From Calendula officinalis (Eukaryota; Streptophyta; Magnoliopsida; Asterales; Asteraceae): a stretch of 64,000 nt of DNA. The DNA lies in the NCBI GenBank assembly GCA_963853835.1, contig OY970833.1, forward strand, positions 13,292,474-13,356,473, in the 5' to 3' direction. This document shows, piece after piece, positions 49,744 through 62,589 of the stretch. Numbering within the stretch: position 1 is the stretch's first letter; every line of letters begins with the position of its first letter. A program made the position numbers and the translations under genes. Below the pieces are notes generated by a model that made no database searches, was not told the DNA's origin, and was given only the letters and a program-made list of their open reading frames with translations.

Positions 49744-49747
49744 CTAA

Positions 49748-50362
49748 TGATACGAATATGGAGCACTCGTATTTCTGATTGCAGCGGAAATAAATGATTA
49801 AAACTCAATGAACTAATTTGGACAACAAATACAGAATTTTGGGACTCTTTTTAGTATTTTCGTGTGAGTGATGAAATATAACAGAATTAGAACAAGCAAC
49901 AATGAAGTAAAGGGATAGGTTTGATAGACAATCTAGACCTATAGATTGAATATCGATGAAAACAAGTTAAGACCTATTAACTTGAGTTCTATCAAGATCA
50001 GGAAAGCATCCTTCAAAAGATGATTGTGAGTGCAGCAACAACTCAAGAACACAAGGTTTCTTTGATTAAAATTCGTGAATGATCTGATTACAAGCAAGAA
50101 ATGGCTATATAAAGCCTAAGAACGAAATGAAGGTTACAAAACCCAAAAGACTAGCAATAAACTACCATAAAACGAAAAGTAAATGCCATAAATGGCTTAT
50201 TCAAAGCAATAAAATGTTTTTTTGTAATAATAATGCTCCATGCATCTTCAATTCAGCTTCCATGTCACCATGCAAACAAACTTTGCCAAATCACATGCCA
50301 CATCCTCTTTCCACGTGACTAGAACCAAATCATCACTTTTAGAGTCCAAATCTGCCATATCA
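49748..50362 (-). repeat. Gypsy LTR copy 1 (5' LTR)
   Basis: On the minus strand the LTR starts TGATATGGCAGATTTGG and ends ATTCGTATCA, about 615 bp. It is adjacent to the primer site. A TATATAG-type box with a flanking GGCTTTATATAGCC lies near 50103-50116. Confidence 0.9.
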
Positions 50363-50367
50363 TATAA

Positions 50368-50984
50368 TGATACGAATATGGAGCACTCGTATTTTTGATT
50401 GCAGCGGAAATAAATGATTAAAACTCAATGAACTAATTTGGACAACAAATACAGAATTTTGGGACTCTTTTTAGTATTTTCGTGTGAGTGATGAAATATA
50501 ACAGAATTGGAACAAACAACAATGAAATAAAGGGATAGGTTTGATAGACAATCTAGACCTATAGATTGAATATCGATGAAAACAAGTTAAGACCTATTAA
50601 CTTGAGTTCTATCAAGATCAGGAAAGCATCCTTCAAAAGATGATTGTGAGTGCAGCAACAACTCAAGAACACAAGGTTTCTTTGATTAAAATTCGTGAAT
50701 GATCTGATTACAAGCAAGAAATGGCTATATAAAGCCTAAGAACGAAATGAAGGTTACAAAACCCAAAAGACTAGCAATAAAATACCATAAAACGAAATGT
50801 AAATGCCATAAAATGGCTTATTCAAAGCAATAAAATGTTTTTTTTGTAATAATAATGCTCCATGCATCTTCAATTCAGCTTCCTAGTCACCATGCAAACA
50901 AACTTTGCCAAATCACATGCCACATCCTCTTTCCACGTGACTAGAACCAAATCATCACTTTTAGAGTCCAAATCTGCCATATCA
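50368..50984 (-). repeat. Gypsy LTR copy 2, tandem
   Basis: About 617 bp, nearly the same as copy 1, and separated from it by the five bases TATAA (50363-50367). No internal element sequence lies between the copies. Confidence 0.9.
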
Positions 50985-50989
50985 TATAA

Positions 50990-51607
50990 TGATACGAATA
51001 TGGAGCACTCGTATTTTTTATTGCAGCGGAAATAAATGATTAAAACTCAATGAACTAATTTGGACAACAAATACAGAATTTTGGGACTCTTTTTAGTATT
51101 TTCGTGTGAGTGATGATATATAACAGAATTGGAACAAACAACAATGAAATAAAGGGATAGGTTTGATAGACAATCTAGACCTATAGATTGAATATCGATG
51201 AAAACAAGTTAAGACCTATTAACTTGAGTTCTATCAAGATCAGGAAAGCATCCTTCAAAAGATGATTGTGAGTGCAGCAACAACTCAAGAACACAAGGTT
51301 TCTTTGATTAAAATTCGTGAATGATCTGATTACAAGCAAGAAATGGCTATATAAAGCCTAAGAACGAAATGAAGGTTACAAAACCCAAAAGACTAGCAAT
51401 AAAATACCATAAAACGAAAAGTAAATGCCATAAAATGGCATATTCAAAGCTATAAAATGTTTTTTTTGTAATAATAATGCTCCATGCATCTTCAATTCAG
51501 CTTCCTAGTCACCATGCAAACAAACTTTGCCAAATCACATGCCACATCCTCTTTCCACGTGACTAGAACCAAATCACCACTTTTAGAGTCCAAATCTGCC
51601 ATATTCA
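50990..51607 (-). repeat. Gypsy LTR copy 3, tandem
   Basis: About 618 bp, separated from copy 2 by another TATAA (50985-50989). It ends CCATATTCA with one extra T and is followed by TATCACG and then satellite. Differences among the three copies are few, so the tripling is recent. Confidence 0.9.
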
Positions 51608-51610
51608 TAT

Positions 51611-53229
51611 CACGTTATAACCACTAACCATGACCAATAGCCTATACGTGGCCATTTTACAAGTAATAGGTGTCCATAACAAACACCCATGACCCTTGAA
51701 CCATTATAACTACTAGATGTCCATAACTCTTACCGATGGCCCTTGAACTATTATAACTACTAGCTATGACCAGTCGCTTATAGATATCCATTTTACAGGT
51801 AATAGGTGTCCATAACCCATAACCATGACCCTTGAACCATTATAAGCACTAGATGTCCATAACTCATATTGATGGCCTTTAAACCATTATAACTACTAGC
51901 CATGACCAATAGCCTATAGATATCCATTTTACAAGTAATAGATCTCCATAACCCATAACCATGGCTCTTGAACCATTATAACCACCAGATGTCCATAACT
52001 CATATCGCTGGCCCTTGAACCATTATTACTACTAGCCATGACCAACAGCATATAGATAACCATTTTACAAGTAATAGGTGTCCATAACCCATAACCATGG
52101 CCCTTGAACCATTATCACTACTAGGCATGACCAACAGTATATAGATATCCATTTTACAAGTAATAGGTGTCCATAACCCATAACCATTGCCCTTGAACAT
52201 TTATAACCACTAGATGTCCATAACTCATACCAATGACCCTTGAACCATTATAACTACTAGCCATTACCAATAGCCTATAGATATCCATTTTAAAAGTAAT
52301 AGGAGTCGATAACCCGTAACCATGGCCCTTGAACCATTATAACCACTAGATGTCCATAACTCATACCGATGGGCCTTGAACCATTATAACGACTTGCAAT
52401 GACTAATAGCCTATAGATATCCATTTTACAAGTAATAGGTGTCCATGGCCCTTGAACCATTATAAACACTAGATGTTCATAACTCATACCGACGGCCCTT
52501 GAACCATTATAACTACTAGCCATGACCAATAGCCTACAGATACCCATTTTACAAGTAATAGGTGTCCATAACCCATAACCATGGCTCTTGAACGATTATA
52601 ACCACTAGATATCCATAACTCAAATCGATGGCCCTTGAACCATTATAACTACTAGCCCTGACCAATAGCCTATAGATATCCATTTTACAAGTAATAGGTG
52701 TCCATAAACCATAACCATGGCTCTTGAACCATTATAACCACCAGATGTCCATAACTCATATCGCCGGCCCTTGAACCATTATAACTACTAGCCATGACCA
52801 ATAGCATATAGATAACCATTTTACAAGTAATAGGTGTCCATAACCCATAACCATGGCCCTTGAACCATTATAACCACTAACCTTGACCAATAGCCTATAC
52901 ATGGCCATTTTACAAGTAATAGGTGTCCATAACAAACACCCATGACCCTTGAACCATTATAACTACTAGATGTCCTAAACTCATACCGATGGCCCTTGAA
53001 CCATTATAACTACTAGCCATGACCAGTAGCTTATAGATATCCATTTTACAGGTAATAGGTGTCAATAACCCATAACCATGACCCTTGAACCATTATAACC
53101 ACTAGATGTCCATAACTCATACCGCTGGCCCTTGAACCATTATACCGCCATGACCAAAAGCCTATAGATATCCATTTTACAAGTAATAGGTGTCCATAAC
53201 CCATAATCATGTCCATAAACCAGAACCAT
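51611..53229 (+). repeat. 136-bp satellite, second block
   Basis: Same monomer and orientation as 484-10679, re-entered at TTATAACCACTAACC and left at CCATAAACCAGAACCATG. It is more diverged, with variants such as AACAAACACCCATGACC at 51678 and 52931. Those two variants lie about 1.25 kb apart with matching neighbours, which suggests another higher-order unit. No gene is seen. Confidence 0.93.
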
Positions 53230-53251
53230 GGATGGATGGATGGATGGATGG
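53230..53251 (+). repeat. (GATG)n run at the satellite/LINE junction
   Basis: About five GATG units lie between CCATAAACCAGAACCATG of the satellite and the LINE leader GGGGAATTAGGTTTTCTC. Confidence 0.9.
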
Positions 53252-53382
53252 GGAATTAGGTTTTCTCTCATTTCACACAGTTAAAGGTGTGAATTAGTGT
53301 GTGTAACCGGTGATTTCTATTTTTCTGTGTGGTTCTCCGGTGGGATCTCTCTTGGATTTGAAGTGTTGCTTGGTTTTCTTCT
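53252..53382 (+). other. LINE-2 5' leader
   Basis: A T/G-rich stretch before the first ATG at 53383. Plant LINEs carry an internal promoter here, but no motif can be named from the sequence. Confidence 0.5.
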
Positions 53383-56300
53383 ATGGTTCGTTCTACCATC
53401 CGTGAGCAGCCCCCTGACCCGCCGGAAAATTCGAATTTGAAGATGAATGTTAGCGTTCCTCAAGTGTTGCGACGGCCGCAAACCCTTACTAGGTTGATGA
53501 TGGGGCTACTGTTCCAGTTGCTAATAGTTCGATGGATGGTGTTTCAGGGCGTGAACAATGTAGTTCTGTTGTTCCTAAGTCTGGAGGAAAAGTTGATTCG
53601 GTGAACCCTAATTTGGGGAAATCGGAAATTGATGATTTGCTTCTCTCTGTTAAGCAGAATGTTCTTAAAATTGAGGCTGCTGCTTTGAAAGAGCAACCTA
53701 ATAGTGCTGCTGCTACTAAACTCGCGTCTGTGAAGAAGTTGATGAAGAAGAAACAGACTAAAATGATGCGTTATTTGGGGCTTCTGTCCAAATCGGCTGT
53801 TACTTTGGATTCTGACATGTTAGACTCAATCTCTCCTCTGCAAAATAGGGTGGAGAGCCTTGGCTTTGTCACCCCTTTGCAGACGATTGTTGCTTCTCCT
53901 GAGCCTAGGCCTTCCCCTTCTCAGATGAGGAAGGTGTATAGGGCTAATGTTCGTGATTCTATTGAAGGTGTTTAAGATATGGATTCTAATGTGGTGAAGA
54001 AGAGGAAAGACAGACCTGCTACTCCTTATCAAAGTGCTGATAAATATGGTGTTGGTGAGAATGACAGTTCAAATGATTGTGAAGATGCTAAACCATATGC
54101 TAAATCTGTTTACATTGAAGATGAGGTCTCTGATGAAGAGGATGGTGCTGATGATAGTAGTATGGAGGAAAACGAACAGTGGGAGAATATTTGAATTTAT
54201 CCTGCACTTTCTAATGTTGGGTTGGGTTCGGTGGAGAAGGGTGACCCTGTAATTCCCCAATTATTAGCAGTGCTGGGTTTGATAACCCTAATATTGATAA
54301 CTGTAATTCTATTCAAATGTCTAAGGATAATACTGTTATTGATGCCCTTCACTCAGGTAATGATAGTATTCCTGATAATTATATGGAGGTTGAGAATGGT
54401 GTGATTAATGATGACAAAACTTGTCCCATCCCTGCTGGTTCACTGTCTTATGCTGTTAACAGTCCTGTTATGAGGAATGATGATAAGAGAAAATTTATTC
54501 CAGCTGAGAAGGTCAAATCTGATGTTTTGAACAAAAATAAGAATGTTGGTACTTCCTTTGTGGATATGATTAAGAGGAATAGTGAAAATTCTGAGCTGAA
54601 AAAGGATTTTGTCCCCCCTGTTATTTTGGAAAATGGTAAGAAAAGGGTCATAATGACTAATGAGGACCTCAAGTATGGAAAGGTCAATTTCTCTTTGATG
54701 TTATATGGTTATTTCATTGGTACTTCCATGGACTTTCTGAAAGTTAATTATAGTTTGAAAAGGATGTGGAGAGTCCATGATCTTGTTGAAGTAACCAAGA
54801 ATGGGGCTGGTTTCTTCTTCTTTAAATTTAAGAGTGAAAAGGGTATGAATTATGTGTTGGAGAATGGTACTTGGTTGATAGACAATGTCCCTTTGGTGAT
54901 TTGTAAATGGGAACCTGGTATTTGTCTCCAAAGAATTGAACCTGCAAAAGTTTCCCTGTGGGTTTGTGTGCATGACATCCCTTTGGAAATGTGGTATGGT
55001 CCTGGTATTGGTAAGATAATTAGTGGTATTGGTAGACCTATTGTTATGGATAACATGACTCAAGAGAGATGTCTGAATAGATCGGGTAGAATGGGTTATG
55101 CTAGGGTTTTAGTTGAAGTTGATGCTAAGGATGAGTTACCTAATGAGGTGGAGTTGGGTTATCCGGAAGAGGGTCCCAATCCGGGTAAAGTGATTTCTTT
55201 AAGGGTCACTTACCAGTGGAAGCCTCCTCTATGTGTTTTTTTGTAAAGTGTTTGGCCATAACCATAGTAGCTGCAAAATTAGACCAAGATCTGAGGAGGA
55301 AATTGCTAGTAAGGGTATGGAGGATGTAACAAAGAATCAATATGAGGCTTATGGTGTTGAGAATGATGGTTTTCAGGTTGTGGGAAGAAGGAACAAAGCT
55401 GTTCATACTAATTCTGGAGTTAAGATTAATAATCATGTGAATCATAGAAGGGGCAGTGTCTTTGACAGAATCAGTTATAAGTCTAATAGTAAGCATGGAA
55501 ATCAGAACGGTGGTAATGTTATTTATGAGAAAAAAGGAAATATTGTGACTCAGAGACAGATATTTAAAGAAAAGCATGTTCAAGGCCCTAAAATTTGGGG
55601 CAATGTTAGATATAACATGAATGAACATGTTCTACCCCAAGTAATGTTAAGAAGTCTACAGTGAATATGCTTGGAACCCAGTCTAGGGTTAGTAAAGATG
55701 TGCAGCAGGTTACTAATAGGGATAAAGAGAAGAGGGTGTTGGATGATGATAGTGTTACTCCTATTTCTAATAAATTTGATGTTCTAGATAAAGAAGATGG
55801 TGATTTTTGAAGGGTTTCACTATCACTGATTGACCACTTGGGTCAACCTCCTAGATTACTTGGTTCGAACCATGCTGACCAAGACCATGAACTTGTTCTT
55901 GACCGGTTAAAACCATCTAGCTAATTTAATCCCTAGAAGCGGAAGTGGGATTAAACTCAATCCTTAAACCCTAAAGGATAGGGATCTTGGAAATCTAGAG
56001 TAGATTAACAGTGGAAGAAAACTTGTACGAAATCCCAAACACACACACACACTTGTGTGTGTTTCGACGGCCACCAAGAACCCTAGGGTTCTTGGTGTTG
56101 ATTTCGACCAAGAGGGGAAGAAGAAAGAGTGTTCCATGAATCATACCTTGGTTAATGCTTAAGATAAATCCACTGATGATGAACACGACGAGCGATCTTC
56201 TAGTTGATCCTTGTAATGATCTTCGAATCTTCAAGAATTGAAGAATACGAAGAACGAACGAAGAACACGAAGAACACAAGGCTTGTGTTCTTCGTGGTGG

Positions 56301-57238
56301 TGTATCGGCCGAATAGGGGACAAGGGGAGGGCTAGGGTTTCGTGTAAGGTGATCAAGGGAATAAGGGAACCCCATGCCTTCTATTCATAATAGAAGGACT
56401 TTCACTTAGGGCCCTTCTAGTTTAATTAATATTAATCTTTAATTAAACTTATCCTTTTTCATATTAAACCCTTGTAGTTTATCACTCTTTTATTGTTGCA
56501 CTTAACTATTAAATGTCTAGTATTAATACACTAATAATTCGGTACCCATATACACGAATTATATATACTTGTATTTATACTTTTAATAATTAATTATATA
56601 ATAAACTTTATATAATTCATACAACAATATTATCCAAACACTATATGATTTAATGGCTTTAAATCATATTATGGATAATCTATAATTAGCACATTGTATA
56701 TTTACTCAACTAGTAAATGTACAAATACTTGTATTAATTAGTTAGATAAACTAATCTAGTAATAAGTCAATCTTGACTTAATACTTAACTTGATTCATAA
56801 ATGACTTATTATGAATCAATCCTCTTCCAAGTATCATTACATATCTTACTCGTATTACATGCACTCACCGGTGTGACCCTTAAGTGTTTCGTAGGCATGG
56901 ATGTATCATCATAGGTTGACTAACTGTGCACATAAATCCTTCAATTTTGAGGATGGATGGGATGAGGATAATCACATTTATGATTATTAAAGAGAGGAGG
57001 TCTTTAAAGTCCTAAGGAAAAGGGTTGTTCCTGATATGGAAGTTTTTAAGGATTGGTCTACGGGTCAAGTTGGCCTGTTTAAGGAGCATTGTACTATTTA
57101 TGGGTTGAACCCTGATTTAATATTTGAAGATGTGGGGTCTGACAATAATGGGTTGGCCTAAGATATGAAAGATGACCAGGATAAGTATAGGTCTAAGGAT
57201 CAGGGCTGTGGAAGGGCTTCAACTTCAAAGACTGTTTT
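53383..57238 (+). pseudogene. LINE-2 ORF1: DUF4283 and CCHC nucleic-acid-binding protein
   Basis: ORF1 would coat the LINE RNA. The frame starts at 53383, shifts near 53495, continues to a stop at 53973-53975, and resumes with the acidic EDEVSDEEDGADDSS. After further breaks, 54317-55246 holds a clear DUF4283 domain (LMLYGYFIGTSMDFLKVNY, VLENGTWLIDNVPLVICKWE, WVCVHDIPLEMW, IGRPIVMDNMT). A CCHC motif then spans a frameshift in a T run (LC, then CKVFGHNHSSC near 55250). A solo LTR interrupts at 55808-56943, and a C-terminal piece with VFKDWSTGQVGLFKEH follows. A role with ORF2 is known for the family, not shown here. Confidence 0.85.
55808..56943 (-). mobile_element. Solo LTR of a Copia-B-like family
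   Basis: A 1136-bp insertion reads, on the minus strand, from TGAAGGATTTATGTGCACAG to GTGAAACCCTTCA and is flanked by a perfect ATTTT duplication (55803-55807 and 56944-56948). The opening matches the Copia-B LTR, but it is longer and diverged. With no internal region it fits a solo LTR left by LTR-LTR recombination. It contains ACACACACAC near 56040 and CCTAGGGTTCTTGG near 56080. Confidence 0.9.
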
Positions 57239-60200
57239 ATGATGATTAAATCCATGTCTTGGAATGTTAGGGGTCTTAACAAGACCTCTTGTCAAAATGA
57301 AGTGTCTCAGGTTATTAGAGATGAAAGTATTGATTTTTGTTCTACTCTTGAACCTCATGTAAAGAACAAGAACTTAAATTGGGTTTGTAATAGAGTGTTT
57401 GGTTCTTGGCAGTGGTATTCTAATTCTAGCTGTTGTGTTGGGGGTGCTAGAATTATTATTGCTTGGAATCCTAATATTGTGGACATAATGGTGCTGGATC
57501 AACATCCTCAAGTTGTTAGTTGTTTTGATAAACCAATACATGGTGGTAAGGGCTTTTTCTGTTCTTTTGTGTATGCTCATCATAAAATGCAGTTTAGAAG
57601 TCAAGCTTGGAGGAGTTTGAGGATGTTTAGTCCCTCTGTTAGAGACAAACCTTGGGTCATTATGGGGGATTTTAATGCCACTTTGGATCCGGATGAGTCC
57701 TCAAAGGGCTCTTCTACTATGTCTAGAACTATGGTTGATTTTGCTGATTTTATTGCTGATATTGAAGTTGTTGATATCCCCATTACTGGTTTAAGATATA
57801 TCTGGAAGAAAAGCCCTAATAAGGAGGACAGTCTCTTGAGGAAATTGGATAGGATCATGGCTAATCATGAATTTCTGAAAGATTTTTATGATGCAAATGT
57901 TGTTTTCCTTCCTTTTTTGTCCTCTGATCATAGTCCGGGAGTCATGAGCATTCCTGGTTATAAAAGATTCAAGCCTAAATCTTTTAAGTTCTTTAATTTT
58001 CTTACTAGGAAGAAAGAGTTTATTCCTACTGTGAATGAGCATTGGAATCATGATCTGCAGGGATTTGAGATGTTTAAGTGTGTGACCAATTTGAAAAATC
58101 TGAAGAAACCTCTTAGGGCTTTAAGTTTTAAACAGGGGAACTTACATGAGAATGTTATTTGTTCTAAAGGCAGATTGCAGAAAATTCAAACTGATATGGT
58201 GAATAATCCTCATGATCCTGCTCTTAGAGATATGGAAGTGGAAGCCTTGAGAAAGTATAATGAAGATGTTAAGGATGAAGAGGTGTTCCTTAAACAAAAA
58301 GCCAAGGTGGAATGGTTCAAGGAAGGTGATCAGAATAATAAGTAATTCCATAAAGCTATTAAAGGTAGGATTTGTAGAAACAAAATTAATAGAATTAATG
58401 ATATGGAAGGCAATTCTTTTTATGGTGACCAAGTTGCTGAGCAGTTTGTTGACTATTTTAAGGATATTTTAGGGTCCTCTAAAGATGTGGCTGCTATTTC
58501 TAATCATGAGAATCGTTTTCTGAAAAAGCTTTCTGAGAGTGAGGCCCTTATTATGGTTAGGTCTGTCACTGATGAAGAAGTCAAAGATGTTATTTATGAT
58601 ATTGCTGATGACAAGGCACCTGGGCCAGATGGGTTCTCTTCTATGTTTTTTAAAGAGGCCTGGGATGTGATTGGTGGTGACATATGTAAAGCTGTTAAGC
58701 AGTTTTTTGTTTCTGGTAAACTGTTAAAGGAGATTAATGCTACTGTGATAGCTTTAGTTCCTAAAGTGAAAGTTCCTTCTAATGTTTCTGAATTTAGACC
58801 CATAGCCTGTTGCAATGTCATCTACAAGTGTATTAGTAAGATTATTACTAATAGGACCAAAACTGCTTTAGATGGGTTGGTGGATGAAAACCAAAGTGCC
58901 TTTATACCTGGTAGGCAAATTAGTGATAATATTCTATTATCACAAGAATTAATGAGAAATTACCATAGACCTTATGGGCCCCCTAGATGTGCATTTAAAG
59001 TTGACATAAAAAGGCTTATGATTCTGTTGAGTGGACTTTTTTGAGGAAAATTCTTATTCTTTTTGGGTTTAATCATTGGATGGTACACCTTATTATGGAA
59101 TGCATTACTACCACTTCTTATATGATTAGTATTAATGGTGAGGTTCATGGTTATTTTAAGGGTAAGAGAGGTCTAAGACAAGGGGATCCTATGTCCCCGT
59201 ATTTGTTCACATTAGTTATGGAAGTTTTGAGTCTGATCCTTAAAAGGCAAATTAGGGAGGATAATAACTTTAAGTACCATTGGAAATGTGACATTTTGAA
59301 GATCACCCATATTTGCTTTGCTGATGATTTATTGCTGTTTAGCCATGGTGACAGCAGATCTGTTGCTATTATTAAAAGGGCTCTTGATGAGTTTAGTTCT
59401 ATTTGTGGTATGGTACCTAGTATGGAAAAGAGTACTACTTTTTTTGGTAATGTGAAAAATCATATTAGGGCTGCCATTTCTAGTATCTTACCTTTTAACA
59501 TTGGTGATCTGCCTGTGAGATATTTGGGCATTCCTTTGATTTCTTCTAAGTTGTATGTTAAAGATTGCAGAAGTTTGGTGGATAAAGTCAAGTGTAGGCT
59601 TATGGACTGGAAGAACAAGTCCTTGTCTTTTGCTGGGAGGCTTTTATTAATAAAGTATGTGCTTAGCTCTATGCAGGTGTACTGGGCATCTAGTTTTGTC
59701 CTTCCCAAGTCTATTTCTAATGATATTGAGAGGCTGCTAAGGGGTTTCTTGTGGTGCAGTGGTGAGCTTATTAGAGGTAAAGCTAAGGTTAAATGGGATA
59801 ATTTATGTCTGCCTAAGTGCCATGGTGGTCTAGGGCTAAGGAAATTGCATTCTTGGAATCTTGCTCTTATTTTTAAACATGTTTGGAACATTGTGGTTGG
59901 GAAAGATTCGTTATGGGTTAAACGGGTTAATGCTGTAAGGATAAAAAAACAAGAATTTCTGGTCTATCCCTGTTCATTTGAATGCTTGTTGGAGCTGGAG
60001 GTGCATTATGAAAAGTAGAAAGGATATTAGAGAAAATATTATTTCTAGACTTGGGGATGGTAAATGTACTTCTGCTTGGTTTGACAACTGGCATGATCTT
60101 GGGCCTTTATGTAATTTTTTGTCTAATAGAGATATAAATTATGGGGGTTTCTCTACTTTGTCTACTATTGCTGAGTTGGTTCATGAGGGAGATTGGAGAA

Positions 60201-60893
60201 TACCGGATTATTGGTATGTTAAATACAGTGATATTTTTGGTAGGGGCCCTCCTATTTTAAATGATGATTTTCAGGATAAAATCCTTTGGAAACCTAGGAA
60301 TGGTAAGTGTATTCCTTTTTCTGTGGCTGCTGCTTGGACTGATTTGAGGGAAACTGGTCAGGATGTCTTTTGGTCTAAATGGATATGGTTTAACCAGAAT
60401 ATCCCTAGGCATGCATTTATTCTATGGTTGGTTTTCTTAAACAAACTTACTACTCAAGCTGGCTGTTTTTAACAGAGATATTGAGTATAAGTGTGTGTTT
60501 TATAAGATCCAAATGGACTCGGTTGAACACCTTTTTTTTTAATGTGATTTTTCTTTTGCTGTTTGGGATTATATGAAGAGTCTTTGTAGGCTTGAGTATA
60601 ATTCCAACAAATCGTCTTACTTGGTTATGCAACTGGAAAGAATCCCTGTTGATAAGTCTATATGGAGTATTCTTCAAAGACTTATGCTGGCTGCCACGGT
60701 TTATTTCTTGTGGCAGGAGAGAAATCTTAGAATGTTTCATAATAAAAGTAGAAAAACATTGATCTAGTTTGTAAAATCATTCAGGATTCTGTTAGATTGA
60801 GAGTCATGGGCTTGAGAATTAAACCTTCTGCTCAAGTCATGATGGCAGCTGATTTATGGAATTTTAGTCATGGTAATTTTGTTGATGATGATT
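57239..60893 (+). pseudogene. LINE-2 ORF2: endonuclease, reverse transcriptase, zf-RVT
   Basis: It starts at the ATG pair 57239/57242 after ORF1. The AP-type endonuclease shows SWNVRGLN, EPHV, MGDFNA, LDRIMAN and SSDHSP (57254-57945), so the catalytic set appears kept. RT follows with KAPGPDGF, ENQSAFIPGRQISDNILLSQE, GLRQGDPMSPYLF and FADDLLLF (about 59320), then the thumb DWKNKSLSFAGRLLL and the zf-RVT region. Lesions are a TAA at 58343-58345 (Tyr codon in the other LINE), a one-base loss near 59008 at the KAYDSVEW motif, a shift near 59955, a stop at 60470-60472, and loss of the second zinc-binding Cys (CVFY). The final stop is about 60891. Confidence 0.92.
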
Positions 60894-61216
60894 GACTTCT
60901 TTCTGGTTGACAGTGATCTGTTTTTATTATTCATGGTTTTATGGATGATTGGCTTTGGTGGTTTGTATGGGAATACTTGGTACTACAAGTGCAGTGGGGA
61001 TTGTTTTGACTGTCTTCACTGCCATGTTATAAGGAGTATTAGCAGTCATGATCTCTGGCATATGTGCAGATGGTGCAATAGGTTTGGAGTCTATGATCCT
61101 TATGTTTGAGATTTTTTTGGTCTTTTCCTGATTGTATTCAGAAAGCTTGAGTTTTGGAATAGGGGCACTATGGATATTTTATGTGGGATTTATTCCCATG
61201 TTGACTGCTTGAAGAC
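60894..61216 (+). other. LINE-2 3' region, truncated
   Basis: A T/G-rich stretch without a gene. It holds TTGAC at 60892, 61005 and 61200, in settings like those in the LINE-1 3' region, and ends 16 bases after the last one where satellite begins. Confidence 0.65.
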
Positions 61217-62589
61217 TTTTACAAGTAATAGCTGTCCATAACACATACCCATGACCCTTGAACCATTATAACCAATAGATGTCCATAACTCATACCGATG
61301 GCCCTTGAACCATTTTAACTACTAGCCATGACCAATAACCTATAGATATCCATTTTACAAGTAATAGGTGTCCATAACCCATAACCATGGCCCTTGAACA
61401 ATTATAACCATTAATGTCCATAACTCATATCGATGGACCTTGAACCATTATAACTACTAGCCATGACCAATAGCCTATAGATATCCATTTTACAAGTAAT
61501 TGGTTTCCATAACCCATAACCATGGCCCTTGAACCATTATAACCACTAGATGGTCATAACTCATACCGAAGGAATTTGAACCATTATAACTACTAGCCAT
61601 GACCAATAGCCTATAGATATCCATGTTACAAATAATAGGTGTCCATAACCCATAACCATAGCTCTTGAACCATTATAACCACTAGATGTCCATAACTCAT
61701 ACTGATGGCCCGTGAACCGTTTTAACTACTAGCCATGACCAATAACCTATAGATATCCATTTTACAAGTAATAGGTGTCCATAACCGGTAACCATGGCCC
61801 TTGAACCATTATAAACACTAGATGTCCATAACTCGTACCGATGGCCCTTGATCCATTATAACTACTAGCCATGACCAATAGCCTATAGATATCCATTTTA
61901 AAAGTAATAGGTGTCCATTACCCATAACCATGGCTCCTGAACCATTATAACCACTAGATGTCCATAACTCATATCGATGGCATTTGAACCATTATAACTA
62001 CTAGCCATGACAAATAGCCTATAGATATCCATGTTACAAGTAATAGGTGTCCATAACCAATAACCATGGCTCTTGAACAATTATAACCGCTAGCCATGAT
62101 CAATAGATGGCCATTTTACAAGAAATAGGAGTCCATAACCCATAACCATGGCCCTTGAACCTTTATACCCACTAGATGTCCATAACTCATATTGATGGCC
62201 CTTGAACCATTATAACTATTAGCCATGACCGATAGTCTATAGATATCATTTTACAAGTAATTGGTGTCCATAACCCATAACCATGGCCCTTGAACCATTA
62301 TAACCACTAGATGTCCATAACTCATACCGATGGCCCTTGAATCTAATATAACTACTAGGCATGACCAATAACCTATAGATATCAATTTTACAAGTAATAG
62401 GTGTCCATAACCCATAACCATAGCCCTTGACCCATTATAACCACTATATGTCCATAACCCATGCCCATGGCGCTTGAACCATTATTACCACTAGCCATAA
62501 CCAATAGACTATAGATGGCCGTTTTACAAGTAATAGGTGTCCATAGCTCATACCCATGACCCTTGAACAATTATAACCATTAGATGTCA
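61217..62589 (+). repeat. 136-bp satellite, third block
   Basis: Same monomer and orientation, entered at TTTTACAAGTAATAG. Several shortened units occur, such as near 62070-62130. It is interrupted by a solo LTR. No gene is seen. Confidence 0.93.

Larger units (their letters stand above)
46741..49747 (-). mobile_element. Ty3/gypsy retrotransposon fragment (gag to RNase H)
   Basis: Reading leftward from the LTR at 49748, the order is primer site, gag, zinc knuckle, protease, RT and RNase H, after which the element ends at the Copia-A LTR. Integrase, 3' end and 3' LTR are missing. The internal order RT then RNase H, with no integrase before RT, identifies gypsy rather than copia. At least four frameshifts separate the segments. 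I do not assign a lineage. Confidence 0.9.
53230..61216 (+). mobile_element. LINE-2: near-full-length L1-type retrotransposon, degenerate
   Basis: After a (GATG) run comes a short 5' leader, then ORF1 (DUF4283 and CCHC), ORF2 (endonuclease, RT, zf-RVT) and a truncated 3' region that meets satellite at 61217. A solo copia LTR splits ORF1. No poly-A tail or target duplication is seen; the satellite resumes about 100 bp later in its monomer, so some flanking sequence was lost. Many stops and shifts make it inactive. Confidence 0.9.
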
